A stretch of 64,000 nt of DNA. Source: Aquirufa beregesia. Its GTDB lineage: Bacteria; Bacteroidota; Bacteroidia; Cytophagales; Spirosomataceae. This document shows positions 50,734 to 60,736 of the stretch, in pieces. The stretch is taken from assembly GCF_011090385.1 (NCBI RefSeq), contig NZ_SEWW01000001.1:682001-746000 (forward strand). The letters are read 5' to 3'. The position numbers and the translations under genes are program-made. The notes beneath the pieces were generated by a model, which did no database searches, was not told the DNA's origin, and worked only from the letters and a program-made list of their open reading frames with translations. Within the stretch, counting starts at the first letter, position 1. Each line of letters opens with the position of its first letter.

Positions 50734-51744
50734 TTATGATTGATGCACCAAATCCTTCAAGAAATTTACCCATTCAGGTGAATTATTCAAACTTTCCACC
50801 AATTGCCAATGCTCCCCTCCTGCTTCTTCAAATAATTCCTTGTATTCTTCCCCTACTTCAATCGTCGTTTCCAGACAATCAGCCACAAAGGCTGGAGAAA
50901 AAGCCAAAATCTTCTTTTTCCCTTCTTTCACTAATTTTTTAATAGTTTCATCGGTATAAGGTTGAAGCCAAGGGTCTCTTCCTAATCGACTTTGAAAGGC
51001 CGTACCAAATGTCCCATCTTTCAATCCCATCTCCTTAGCAATCAAACGAGTGGTTTCAAAACATTGGGCACGATAACATCCATGATTCTTCTCGGTGATT
51101 TGCTCACAACAAGGACCAAATACACAGGTATTTTTTGTGATATCTCCATTTCGAATGTGACGTTCAGGAATTCCATGATAAGAAAACAGATAATAATCAA
51201 AGTCATGTTCAGCTTGGTACTTCTTGGCTTTTTCAGCAAAATAAGCTGCAAATCCCAGGCGTTGATAAAAATAACTCACCAAGGAAATATTGGGCATGAT
51301 TTGCCATGAACTCATGAGTTCCATCACTCGTTCATACACAGAACCCGTAGTGGCTGAGGCGTACTGAGGAAACAAAGGAATGATGATCAACTTATCCAAT
51401 TGCATCCTTTCCATTTCCTTCAAAACCGAAGGTAAATCGGGATTTTGATAGCGCATGGCTAATTTAACCACGTATTCCGAACCTAGACTCTTTTGTAATT
51501 CATCCCGCACATCCTCTCCATAAAACTTTAATGGAGAACCTCGTTCTTCCCATAACTGTTGATAAATCTTGGCTGATTTAGGAGCCCGAAATGGAGCAAT
51601 GATGCCATTAACCAACAGAAATCTAAAAGGATACGGAATATCAATTACCCGTCCATCCATTAAAAACTCCCTTAAATATCGACGAACTGAAGCTGTATCC
51701 GGAGCGTCCGGAGTACCTAAATTAACCAATAAAACTCCTACCAT
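50734..51744 (-). CDS. hemH: Ferrochelatase
   Basis: Inserts Fe2+ into protoporphyrin IX (or coproporphyrin III) to make haem. VLLVNLGTPDAPDTASVRRY opens the protein (4-23), and the active-site His lies in YLFSYHGIPERH (about 185-196). A cysteine group (CVFGPCCEQ, about 207-215) is followed by TAFQSRLGRDPWLQPYT, a strong family segment. The 336-residue length is normal. It is first in a minus-strand run with the DMT transporter. Confidence 0.93.
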   Translation of the reverse strand: MVGVLLVNLGTPDAPDTASVRRYLREFLMDGRVIDIPYPFRFLLVNGIIAPFRAPKSAKIYQQLWEERGSPLKFYGEDVRDELQKSLGSEYVVKLAMRYQNPDLPSVLKEMERMQLDKLIIIPLFPQYASATTGSVYERVMELMSSWQIMPNISLVSYFYQRLGFAAYFAEKAKKYQAEHDFDYYLFSYHGIPERHIRNGDITKNTCVFGPCCEQITEKNHGCYRAQCFETTRLIAKEMGLKDGTFGTAFQSRLGRDPWLQPYTDETIKKLVKEGKKKILAFSPAFVADCLETTIEVGEEYKELFEEAGGEHWQLVESLNNSPEWVNFLKDLVHQS

Positions 51745-51780
51745 TTTGTACTAATTTGCCGCAAAGATGATGCAAAAATC

Positions 51781-52935
51781 TTATAAAGTCCACCCTTCCG
51801 GTGTAATCTTTGTTCTTGTTGACCCTTCAAAGCATGGAACTCGGTCCTGACAACCTGGAACGGCACCTGGACAGTAAAACATTTCTCCCGGAACTTGAGG
51901 TATAAATGCCTTTTCTCCTGGAGGAATGCCCTTAGTACGGTCAATATAAAAGATTTTCTTACTTACAGAAAACACGTTGAATATACCTAAAATCTTTTCT
52001 GTAGGATTCGTAACCGACTTCACATTGACACTAAATCTTGTTTCAGCAGGCACATCAAATAAAGAGCCACTAGATTGAACTTGAGCAATCAAACTTTGAT
52101 AAAACAAAAAGGCACTTTTTGAAATACCTCTTTGCTCTAAACGAAAGTAATAAGGTGTGTAATTATCAAAGGGTGTCCGTGCCACCTGACGACCTACGAT
52201 ACGTTGACCATTGGTCAATACATCAGAAAATACATTCAAATCATTATTGGTTGATATGTCCCAACACTTACCATCACATGAATAATTCAAAATTTGGTCA
52301 GTAGCCACAGCGGGAGTTATGCAAGTATTTTGCTTAAAATTCCAGGTTCCCCCACCTCCGCAGGTCGCGCAAATAGTAATGGGTTCATAATGCTTCCAAT
52401 TCCACATGTAATAATCGCCTTCTTTAGGGCTGTCTTTGAAATCCAAATAAACCGTGTAACCTGCCCGGCGAACATCTCCTTTGGAATATTGATCCAAGAC
52501 TTCAAATTGAGTGACAATATTTTCAATCTCAGGAACGGCATTCATTTCTTCCTGACTACTCTGATATTGTCTACCATCTAAGGTCTTAATAAATAATTGA
52601 TAGGTAGAACCTACTTTACCAGCGAAACCTGTAGGTGGTAAATACGTGCCTGTAGCGCCACCTGTGACTTCCTTAAACGTAGTTTTGGTACCGGCTTGGT
52701 CTACAATGTACACATCTGCTTTGGTCACAGGGAGTGACAGCACCGACATGATTCTATTAGCTGAACTGGTCAAACGGATTTTACACATGGTGGGGTCATT
52801 GACAATGTCCGCCTCTATGGTCATGTAAGAAGTAGAGTCTTTCTGTGCAAAATCTTTGATGGGATTAATGCAGGCCCAGGTCATAAAAACCAAGGCAAAG
52901 CTCAAGAAAATATAGCTAATTAACTTATTAGGCAT
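51781..52935 (-). CDS. DUF4249 lipoprotein
   Basis: A 384-residue lipoprotein: hydrophobic segment then MTWAC, with Cys22 as the lipidation site. The body fits DUF4249, a Bacteroidota family of outer membrane lipoproteins found beside TonB-dependent receptors. It has an unusual number of cysteines (ICATCGGGG near 195; NYSCDGKCWD near 225; CPGAVPGCQDRVPC at the end), which may form disulfides. The receptor gene lies two bases upstream on the same strand, so the pair should be co-expressed and may form one uptake complex. Confidence 0.85.
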   Translation of the reverse strand: MPNKLISYIFLSFALVFMTWACINPIKDFAQKDSTSYMTIEADIVNDPTMCKIRLTSSANRIMSVLSLPVTKADVYIVDQAGTKTTFKEVTGGATGTYLPPTGFAGKVGSTYQLFIKTLDGRQYQSSQEEMNAVPEIENIVTQFEVLDQYSKGDVRRAGYTVYLDFKDSPKEGDYYMWNWKHYEPITICATCGGGGTWNFKQNTCITPAVATDQILNYSCDGKCWDISTNNDLNVFSDVLTNGQRIVGRQVARTPFDNYTPYYFRLEQRGISKSAFLFYQSLIAQVQSSGSLFDVPAETRFSVNVKSVTNPTEKILGIFNVFSVSKKIFYIDRTKGIPPGEKAFIPQVPGEMFYCPGAVPGCQDRVPCFEGSTRTKITPEGWTL

Positions 52936-52937
52936 TT

Positions 52938-55349
52938 CTATAAAAATTTAAAATTATAGGTCAAGGAAACAAATGGGGCAGCGAATACACTTAGCTCATA
53001 CGCTTGCAGTGCTTGCTTATTCGATTTAAAGAATACCGAATAAGGGTTTTGTCTTCCATATAAATTATACACGGTAAAGACCCAACTTCCCTCCCATCTC
53101 TTTTTCACCATGGATGGGTTACTGATGGTCCAAGAGAAATCCAAACGATGGTAATCTCGAATGCGGTCATTATTACGTGAAGCAAAGACCGGATATCGCT
53201 TTCCTCCAATCTCATAACTACCTGATGGAGAAGAGAATGGACGACCCGTATTATAGGCAAACGTAAAAGAGAAACTATGGTGCGTGGTTGGTTGAATATT
53301 CAACATCATGTTAAAGGTATGGGGCTTGTCGTAATTGGTAGCAAACCATTCCCCTCCATTTATCGCCTGAATCTCAGGAAAATCACCAATCATTTGATTG
53401 AAAGCACGAGCATAGGTATAACTCACCCATCCAGAAACTTCCCCTTTCTTCTTTTGAACCATTAACTCAACACCGTAAGCCTTACTTTTTCCCGTAATCA
53501 ATTGTGTTTCTATCGTTGGGTTCAATTGTAAATTGGCACCAGAAACAAAATCAAGTGTATTTCTTACATCTCGGTAATAGGTTTCCAAGGAAGCCTCGTA
53601 CACATTCTCATTATAGGTTTTAAAGAATCCTAAGGAATAAAAATCCGATTGCTGGGGCTTAATGAATGAATCCGCCGTTTTCCAACGAGAAGTAGGTAAT
53701 GGTGTGGTATTATTAGAAAGCAATTGAAAAAATTGCTGCATGCGATTATACCCAAATTTCATGGTGGTGTTTTCTGCCAAAGAATACTTCATGGTCAGTC
53801 GGGGTTCCAAGCCACCGTAAGAAGCCATTACTTCTCCATCACCATATACTTTTTTCCCAATCACACTGTTCGCTGAAGGCATACGATTAGGTGCATATTC
53901 ATTAACAATACCAGCACCCAAGCGCCAATATTGCGCATAACGTAAACCTGCTTGAATAGTAAACTTAGGATTAATAGTCCATTCATCATCTGCATAAATA
54001 GCTGCCTCCACGGATTGTTCATCGGGTAAAACAACTCTGGCAACACGAGAAACTACACCGTCATTTAAAGATCCCGGCTTCACATAATAACGAGTAGCCA
54101 TGGCACCAAAATTCATTTTATGGCTATCTCTAGGTTGATAGTCAAAGCTCATATGAACATTTTTGTAATCAATAGAACTTTGTAAATCGATGGTATTAAC
54201 CGTATCAGGAGAATAGGTTTTTGTTTTATACAAAGTGCTCGTAGCACTTAACATCATATTTAGCTTATCGGAAAAATAATGATTCCAATGAATGGCTAGG
54301 TTATTATGTCCGTAATCAAAGGATGTCCGCTTAGCGATAACGTTTTCAATACTAAACAAGGAGTCTACCCGATAGAAATCCTGACTCAAATAATTGGAAA
54401 TAGAGATCGTATTTTTAGAATTGGGACGATAAAAAACTTTAGTCGCCACATCCATGAAATTGGCTCGGATATTCTTTAATTCCGTTGGCGCAAACCACTT
54501 GAACATAAAATCATTGACAGAAAGTCGGCCTGCTATGAGTATAGATAACTTTTCCTTAATGATAGGAATCTCTGCCATCGCACGATTGGACACTAAACCA
54601 ATTCCTCCTTGCATTTTAAACTTGTCGGTATTAGGTTCTATCATCTTGATATCCAATACCGCAGCCGTTCTTCCTCCAAAACGAGAAGGAACTCCCCCTT
54701 TATATAATTCTAAATCCCTAATGGCATCTGAGGCAAATACCGAAAACAAGCCAAACATGTGAGTGGGATTGAAAATGGGCGTATTATCAATGAAAATCAA
54801 ATTTTGATCTACATTGGAACCCCGAATATTCAAGCCATTCGCCCCTTCACCCACCGAAGAAACCCCGGGAAGTGTTTGTAGGCTTCTAATCACATCAACC
54901 TCCCCCATCATGGTAGGAAGCTTTTTAATTCCTTTTAAACTTAGAACAGTAACTCCCAAAGAAGGTGTTTGAATATCTCGCTTAGTAGCCGCACTGGATA
55001 CAATAACTTCTTCCAACTGCTTGGTGACATCATTCAGTTGGGCATTGAGTGTTGTATTGGTTTTGATGTAAACCTTGGCACGGAAAGGATTATATCCTAC
55101 ATGGCTAATTTTTACCACAAATTCCCCGTAAGGTAAATAAATACGGTACTTACCTAAAGAATCAGTCGATGTTCCTGATTTCTTAAAGTCAACAGAAATA
55201 TCCGCTCCTCGGAGAGGTTCTCCTGTCTGCGCATCAATAACTTTTCCTTCTAAATAGGGTAAAGTGGTAGTGGCGGATTGTGAATAGCTTTTGTGAAAAA
55301 TGACTAGGCAACATAATGCACAAAAGACTCTAGTAAAGAGTTTTATCAT
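52938..55349 (-). CDS. TonB-dependent receptor with carboxypeptidase-like domain
   Basis: An 803-residue outer membrane receptor. The signal peptide ends near SYSQ. A carboxypeptidase-regulatory-like domain (LEGKVIDAQTGEPLRGADI, about 32-50) is followed by the plug (VDVIRSLQTLPGVSSVGEG, then LNIRGSNVDQN and PSRFGGRTAAVLDI) and a 22-strand-type barrel ending in SLTYNFKFL. It is paired with the DUF4249 lipoprotein downstream; the substrate is unknown. The frame extends nine codons further upstream, but the ATG at 55349 gives a normal signal peptide. Confidence 0.88.
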   Translation of the reverse strand: MIKLFTRVFCALCCLVIFHKSYSQSATTTLPYLEGKVIDAQTGEPLRGADISVDFKKSGTSTDSLGKYRIYLPYGEFVVKISHVGYNPFRAKVYIKTNTTLNAQLNDVTKQLEEVIVSSAATKRDIQTPSLGVTVLSLKGIKKLPTMMGEVDVIRSLQTLPGVSSVGEGANGLNIRGSNVDQNLIFIDNTPIFNPTHMFGLFSVFASDAIRDLELYKGGVPSRFGGRTAAVLDIKMIEPNTDKFKMQGGIGLVSNRAMAEIPIIKEKLSILIAGRLSVNDFMFKWFAPTELKNIRANFMDVATKVFYRPNSKNTISISNYLSQDFYRVDSLFSIENVIAKRTSFDYGHNNLAIHWNHYFSDKLNMMLSATSTLYKTKTYSPDTVNTIDLQSSIDYKNVHMSFDYQPRDSHKMNFGAMATRYYVKPGSLNDGVVSRVARVVLPDEQSVEAAIYADDEWTINPKFTIQAGLRYAQYWRLGAGIVNEYAPNRMPSANSVIGKKVYGDGEVMASYGGLEPRLTMKYSLAENTTMKFGYNRMQQFFQLLSNNTTPLPTSRWKTADSFIKPQQSDFYSLGFFKTYNENVYEASLETYYRDVRNTLDFVSGANLQLNPTIETQLITGKSKAYGVELMVQKKKGEVSGWVSYTYARAFNQMIGDFPEIQAINGGEWFATNYDKPHTFNMMLNIQPTTHHSFSFTFAYNTGRPFSSPSGSYEIGGKRYPVFASRNNDRIRDYHRLDFSWTISNPSMVKKRWEGSWVFTVYNLYGRQNPYSVFFKSNKQALQAYELSVFAAPFVSLTYNFKFL

Positions 55350-55410
55350 AGAGTTGGTTTGAGGTAATAAAACCAATGATACGTATAATACCCGAGAAGT
55401 AGAAATGAAA

Positions 55411-56499
55411 TTACATGAACATCGACCAAATCGAGGATATTGCGACGAAAACCAAAGCGGCTGGAGTTAATACTTTCCAACATAAATACATCAATTGATC
55501 AACCCGCAAGCGAGGTAAAGTCCAACGAACCCACATTTGTATGGCAATCAGAACATAGGTCTTTAACATAATCCAAACAAAACCTAAAACGGTTGCCCTT
55601 ATAGTTCCTGGAGTACCATTGGTCCAATCTGCCAAACGTAAACTTCCAATGTTTGGAAAAGGAGAATACCATGCACCCCAAAAAAGTATTACCCCTAAAA
55701 CACTCACGAGGAGCATCATTCCATATTCCGACAAAAACAATAATGCCCAACGCATTCCAGCATATTCCGTATGAAAACCTCCTACTAATTCAGATTCTGC
55801 TTCAGGTATATCAAATGGCGCGCGATTAGCCTCAGCTAAACTGGTGATGAAAAACAAAATGAACAGAAAAAAGAAGAACGGCACTCGTACTACATTCCAA
55901 GTCAAAATCCCACCTACATGTGTCACATCCCATTGTAAAAAAGATAAACCGAATAAGAAGTTGGTCTGTTGACTAAATATCCCTTGTTGTAAGGCGATCT
56001 CTTGTAAATTCAAACTGGAGGAAATCAATACGACACAAAGAATACTCAAACCCATGGGAATCTCATAGGAAACCAATTGTGCCGCTGAACGAATCGCCCC
56101 AAGGAGTGAATACTTGTTATTGGAAGTCCATCCTGCCAGTAGTATCCCTAAGGAATCTAAAGAAACGATGCCCATTAATAACATGACTCCCATTTCGGTT
56201 TGGCTGCCTTGCAAGAAACTACCTGAACTTAAGGGAATTACTGAAAATGAGCCAAATACAGCCAAAAAAATGATCCAAGGAGCAAATAAGAACAATTGCT
56301 TTTGAGCGGATGCAGGGACAATGTCTTCCTTTTGAAATAATTTCAATAAATCAGCAAATACTTGCAATAAACCCCATTTGCCCACCTCCATAGGTCCTAG
56401 ACGGTCCTGCATGAAGGCAGATAGTTTGCGTTCTACATAAACACCCACCACCACATTGATAGTCAGTAAAGCCAAACATACCACTAGGGCTATCCACAT
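55411..56499 (-). CDS. nuoH: NADH-quinone oxidoreductase subunit H
   Basis: Membrane subunit at the quinone-site end of respiratory complex I. The 362-residue protein has eight or nine helices and the conserved loops DRLGPMEVGKWGLLQVFADL (about 36-55) and the acidic FITSLAEANRAPFDIPEAES region near 222-241, with EYAGMRWALLFLSEYG after it. All key charged residues appear intact. No other nuo gene lies beside it: metZ is directly upstream and a receptor gene downstream. Confidence 0.92.
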   Translation of the reverse strand: MWIALVVCLALLTINVVVGVYVERKLSAFMQDRLGPMEVGKWGLLQVFADLLKLFQKEDIVPASAQKQLFLFAPWIIFLAVFGSFSVIPLSSGSFLQGSQTEMGVMLLMGIVSLDSLGILLAGWTSNNKYSLLGAIRSAAQLVSYEIPMGLSILCVVLISSSLNLQEIALQQGIFSQQTNFLFGLSFLQWDVTHVGGILTWNVVRVPFFFFLFILFFITSLAEANRAPFDIPEAESELVGGFHTEYAGMRWALLFLSEYGMMLLVSVLGVILFWGAWYSPFPNIGSLRLADWTNGTPGTIRATVLGFVWIMLKTYVLIAIQMWVRWTLPRLRVDQLMYLCWKVLTPAALVFVAISSIWSMFM

Positions 56500-56502
56500 G
56501 GA

Positions 56503-57666
56503 TTAGAGTTGATTTAGCGCGTTTAAGAAATCTTCTTTCAAATCTTCAATCGCTTCCAAACCGACTGCCACACGAACTAAACCATCCGTAATGCCTACCG
56601 CTGCCCGATCTTCTACAGATAATTTGGAGTGGGTGGTAGACGCTGGGTGTGTCAAAATGGTTCGAGTATCTCCTAAATTGGGTGAAATAGAAACGATTTG
56701 AAGCAATTGGCTTAATTTTTGAACTTGAGCAAAGCCCCCTTTGATATCCAAGGTTAAAATTCCACCTCCATATTTCATTTGCTTCTTAGCCAATGCATAT
56801 TGAGGATGACTAGGTAAGAAAGGATATTTAACCGCTTGTACTGCTGGATGACCTTGTAAAGCTTCCGCTAATGCCAGCGCATTTTCCGAGTGTTTTTGCA
56901 TGCGTAAATCCAATAATTCCAAACTCTTGGATAATACCCAAGCGTTGAAAGGAGATAACGATGGGCCTGTATGACGCGCAAAAAAACGAATTTCAGTCAT
57001 GTATTCCGCTTTTCCACAAACAACACCACCTAGCACACGTCCTTGTCCATCAATGTATTTAGTAGCCGAGTGAATGACTAAATCTGCTCCTAAATCCAAA
57101 GGTGTTTGCAAAATAGGTGTAGCAAAACAGTTGTCTACGGCTAAAATGATATTCTTTCCTTTTCTTAATTCAGCCAATTCCGCAATATCGATTAAATCCA
57201 AACCAGGATTAGAAGGACTTTCGCAGAAAAAGAATTTCGTATTATCCTTGATAGCAGCTTCCCAAGCTTTGATATCATGACCATCCACAAAAGTGCATTC
57301 AATGCCCCACTTTGCCGTGATTTTAGTCAAAATTTGAATGGCAGAACCAAAAAGAGCATTGGATGCTACCACATGATCTCCTTGCTTCAATAAACCAGCC
57401 AATGAAGAAAAAATAGCCGCCATACCAGTTGAAAATGCTAGTCCAGCTTCCGCATTTTCCAACATACACATCTTCTCCACAAACTCATCTACGTTGGGAT
57501 TTTGGTAACGAGAATAGATATTACCGGGAATCTCTTCGGCAAAAATAGCCCGTCCCTGTTCCGAATCCTCAAAGGTAAAACTGGAGGTTAAATACAAAGG
57601 CACCGAGTGCTCACGGTTATGTGATCGCTTGGCTTGAATTCGGATGGCTTGAGTTTGTTTCTTCAT
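56503..57666 (-). CDS. metZ: O-succinylhomoserine sulfhydrylase (MetZ-like)
   Basis: A 387-residue PLP enzyme of the Cys/Met metabolism family. The Schiff-base Lys203 lies in HSATKYIDGQGR; the GQGR that follows favours MetZ over cystathionine gamma-synthase. Other landmarks are NIYSRYQNPNVDEF (49-62) and AFSTGMAAI (about 77-85). It would add sulfide to an activated homoserine to give homocysteine, the substrate of MetH. nuoH follows after three bases. The acyl donor (succinyl or acetyl) is not certain. Confidence 0.85.
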   Translation of the reverse strand: MKKQTQAIRIQAKRSHNREHSVPLYLTSSFTFEDSEQGRAIFAEEIPGNIYSRYQNPNVDEFVEKMCMLENAEAGLAFSTGMAAIFSSLAGLLKQGDHVVASNALFGSAIQILTKITAKWGIECTFVDGHDIKAWEAAIKDNTKFFFCESPSNPGLDLIDIAELAELRKGKNIILAVDNCFATPILQTPLDLGADLVIHSATKYIDGQGRVLGGVVCGKAEYMTEIRFFARHTGPSLSPFNAWVLSKSLELLDLRMQKHSENALALAEALQGHPAVQAVKYPFLPSHPQYALAKKQMKYGGGILTLDIKGGFAQVQKLSQLLQIVSISPNLGDTRTILTHPASTTHSKLSVEDRAAVGITDGLVRVAVGLEAIEDLKEDFLNALNQL

Positions 57667-57871
57667 ATAGGCGAAAATTTAATCTACAAATTTAATGGAA
57701 TAGCCCGAAAATCAAATTTAATATTTCGCCTGAACGCATTCTCTGCCAAATTCAGCTATATACATAGAAGGTCAATGCCCCACAGAAAAATACAAGGATT
57801 AATTTGGAGAATTTGAGTAAATCAATTCTTTTTAGGACTTTTACGAGTAATTAATACAATTAAAAGAAACT

Positions 57872-59233
57872 ATGAAAAAATTATTAACTCTACTCCTTTG
57901 TTTAGGGGTATTGATGCCTGCTCTGGCGCAAAATGAACAATGGACCAATCTTTTTGATGGTAAAACGTTCAAAGGATTTAAACAACTCAACGGTCAAGCC
58001 AAATACGAAGCTAAAAATGGTGTCATGATGGGTACTACCGTATCCAATACGCCTAATTCTTTCATGGCCACGGAAAAAGAATATGGTGATTTTATCTTAG
58101 AAGTGGATGTTAAAGTGGACAACTCCATGAATTCGGGTATTCAAATCCGTAGTCTTTCCTCTCCTGATGTCATGAATGGTCGTGTACATGGATACCAAGT
58201 GGAAATTGACCCTTCTGACCGTGCATGGTCAGGTGGCTTATACGACGAGGCGCGTCGTGGCTGGTTATATCCCGTTGAAGAAAATGTAGCAGCAAAAAAA
58301 GCTTTCAAAAAAGGTGAGTGGAATCACTATCGTATAGAGGCTATCGGAACTACCATCCGTACCTGGGTTAATAATATTCCCGTTACCTATTTAGTGGATG
58401 ATATGACTGCCAAAGGATTTATCGCCTTCCAAGTTCATGCCATTGGTAAAGATCAAAAAGAAGGAACGCAAGTGATGTGGAAAAACATCAAGATTCAGAC
58501 AGGAAGCCAAATGCATCCTCGTCCTTTGGACAAAACGACTCCTGTAGAAAATTACACCTTAAATACCCTTTCTCCACAAGAACAAGCTCAAGGATATAAA
58601 TTATTGTTCAATGGTAAGGATTTAAACGGCTGGCGTTCGGCTTACAAAACTACAGCTCCTCCATCTGTTTGGACAGTAGAATCAGATGGTACTTTACACG
58701 TGAATAGTAAAGGTGGTAAAGAATCAGGTAATGGTGGCGATATTTTGACGAATGATCAATTCGGAGCCTTTGAATTGGTTTTTGATTTCAAATTAACCGA
58801 AGGAGCCAATTCAGGAGTGAAATATTTTGTGGATGAATCCTACAACTCAGGCATGTCGGCCATCGGATTGGAGTTTCAAGTATTGGATGACGACAAACAC
58901 CCAGATGCTAAATTAGGAACAGTAGGTAATAGAACCTTATCCAGCTTATATGACTTGATTCCATCTGACAAAGACAAGCGCGCCATTAAAAAGATTGGCG
59001 ATTGGAATCGTGGTCGTGTGATTGTCTATCCAAATAATGTGGTTCAACACTGGCTAAATGGCTTCAAGGTGATTGAATATGTGCGTGGAAGCAATATTTA
59101 TAAAGTTTTAGTAGCTCATAGTAAATACAATAAATGGCCTGGTTTTGGTATGAAAGCGAAAGGACCTATCTTGTTGCAAGAGCATGGTGATTCTGTCTTT
59201 TATAAGAACATCAAAATCAGAGAAATTAACTAA
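57872..59233 (+). CDS. Exported DUF1080 (3-keto-disaccharide hydrolase-like) protein, two domains
   Basis: A 453-residue exported protein. The signal peptide is about residues 1-19 (ending ALAQ). Two DUF1080 domains of the concanavalin-like fold follow: the first about 22-212 (WTNLFDGKTFKGF), the second about 235-452 (YKLLFNGKDLNGWRSAY). DUF1080 proteins occur with sugar oxidoreductases, and some cleave 3-keto-disaccharides. The Gfo/Idh-type oxidoreductase lies 29 bases downstream, consistent with a shared pathway of sugar oxidation and cleavage. Confidence 0.87.
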   Translation: MKKLLTLLLCLGVLMPALAQNEQWTNLFDGKTFKGFKQLNGQAKYEAKNGVMMGTTVSNTPNSFMATEKEYGDFILEVDVKVDNSMNSGIQIRSLSSPDVMNGRVHGYQVEIDPSDRAWSGGLYDEARRGWLYPVEENVAAKKAFKKGEWNHYRIEAIGTTIRTWVNNIPVTYLVDDMTAKGFIAFQVHAIGKDQKEGTQVMWKNIKIQTGSQMHPRPLDKTTPVENYTLNTLSPQEQAQGYKLLFNGKDLNGWRSAYKTTAPPSVWTVESDGTLHVNSKGGKESGNGGDILTNDQFGAFELVFDFKLTEGANSGVKYFVDESYNSGMSAIGLEFQVLDDDKHPDAKLGTVGNRTLSSLYDLIPSDKDKRAIKKIGDWNRGRVIVYPNNVVQHWLNGFKVIEYVRGSNIYKVLVAHSKYNKWPGFGMKAKGPILLQEHGDSVFYKNIKIREIN

Positions 59234-59262
59234 TAACCGATACCTCAAAAATTAATTTTAAC

Positions 59263-60597
59263 ATGAAAAGAAGAGATTTCATCCAAAAGAGCGCTGTTGC
59301 CTCCCTAGGAACATTTGCCTTCAGTCCTAAATCTTACAGCAAGATTCTTGGAGCAAATGACCGTGTTCGTGTAGCCTGTGTAGGTTTTTCAGACCGTCAC
59401 CGTTCTTCACACGTACCTCCATTCAAAATTTTACAAAAAGAAATGAATTTTGAAATGGTGGCAGTATCTGACCTTTGGAACCGTAGACGTGAAGAAGGAA
59501 AGGCTTATTTGGAATCCCAATTAGGAAGCAAAATCACCACATACCGTAATAACGATGAGTTATATGCAGCTAAAGGTGTAGATGCTGTATTTATCTCTAC
59601 TGCTGATTTCCAACATGCCTTGCACACCATTGAAGCCGTTAAAGCGGGCTGTGATGTGTATGCTGAAAAGCCCTTGGCTGAAACCATGGAAGATGCACGT
59701 GCCGTATTAAAAGCGGTGAAGGAATCAGGTAAAATTGTTCAGATTGGTTCGCAGCGCCGTAGTGGTGCCAACTACTGGGCGGCCGATGAATTCATTAAGT
59801 CAGGCAAGTTTGGTGATATCAAAATGGTGGAATTGATGTGGAACGTCAATCAACCTGGTCGCTGGAGAAGAGTGAACTTGTGCAAAGACTTAAAAGAATC
59901 GGATATCGATTGGAACCGCTTCTTGATGAACCGTCCAAAAGACTCATTTGATCCTCGTAAATATTTAGAATATCGTTTATTCTGGCCATATTCTTCAGGA
60001 ATCCCAGGCCAATGGATGTCGCACCAAATTGATACCGTACACTGGTTCTCTGGCTTAGCTCATCCACGTTCAGCGGTTTCCAATGGAGGTATTTACCAAT
60101 GGAACGATGGACGTAAAAATCCTGATACCATGACTACGGTATTTGATTACGGCCCAGCAGATCAACCAAACAAAGGCTTCCAAGTGAGCTTTACGTCTCG
60201 TTTCTCTAACTCAGCCGGTGGCACTAAAGAAATTTACTACTCCAATGGTGGTGAATTAAACTTAGACACCAACATGATTTCACCTACAGGTGGATTAACC
60301 GAAGGAGAAGCTAGAGGCATGGGCATGCAGGCTAATTTATTGCCTACCTTGAAAATTGAAGGTCCTAAAGTAGAGACTGGATCTAACACAGGTGGTGATA
60401 GCTTAACTTTTGAGCACATCAAAAACTGGATGCAATGCGTACGTTCACGTAAAACGCCAAATGCTCCGATTGAAGCAGGTTACCAACACTCCATTGCGAC
60501 GATCATGGCCAATGCGGCATATCGTACAGGAGAGCGTGTTACCTTCAACGAGAAAACACAAGAAGTAATGGCAGGTTCAAAAGTATTCAAATACTAA
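59263..60597 (+). CDS. Gfo/Idh/MocA-family oxidoreductase with Tat signal
   Basis: A 444-residue NAD(P)-dependent oxidoreductase. A twin-arginine signal (MKRRDFIQKSAVASLGTFAF) suggests export to the periplasm with bound cofactor. The Rossmann domain follows (VRVACVGFSDRHRSSHV), with DAVFISTADFQHALHTIEA and CDVYAEKPLAETMEDARA, where EKP holds the usual catalytic Lys. The C-terminal alpha/beta domain includes WMSHQIDTVHWFSG. It is probably co-transcribed with the DUF1080 gene and ends at the terminator at 60616. The sugar is unknown. Confidence 0.88.
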   Translation: MKRRDFIQKSAVASLGTFAFSPKSYSKILGANDRVRVACVGFSDRHRSSHVPPFKILQKEMNFEMVAVSDLWNRRREEGKAYLESQLGSKITTYRNNDELYAAKGVDAVFISTADFQHALHTIEAVKAGCDVYAEKPLAETMEDARAVLKAVKESGKIVQIGSQRRSGANYWAADEFIKSGKFGDIKMVELMWNVNQPGRWRRVNLCKDLKESDIDWNRFLMNRPKDSFDPRKYLEYRLFWPYSSGIPGQWMSHQIDTVHWFSGLAHPRSAVSNGGIYQWNDGRKNPDTMTTVFDYGPADQPNKGFQVSFTSRFSNSAGGTKEIYYSNGGELNLDTNMISPTGGLTEGEARGMGMQANLLPTLKIEGPKVETGSNTGGDSLTFEHIKNWMQCVRSRKTPNAPIEAGYQHSIATIMANAAYRTGERVTFNEKTQEVMAGSKVFKY

Positions 60598-60615
60598 GAA
60601 TCAGCTGAGAATAAG

Positions 60616-60647
60616 AACCGGGTGGCTTTAAACTACCCGGTTTTTTT
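60616..60647 (+). terminator. Rho-independent terminator after the Gfo/Idh gene
   Basis: AACCGGGT and ACCCGGTT form the stem, with a loop of about 11 bases, followed directly by seven T. It lies 18 bases beyond the stop. Confidence 0.85.
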
Positions 60648-60736
60648 ATGTCCAAACGAGGGATTGGGTTGACAAAATGGGTTTTTGTTTTCCCGACAAT
60701 TCCCTAACTTGCATCCAATATTTGAACGCATCCCTC

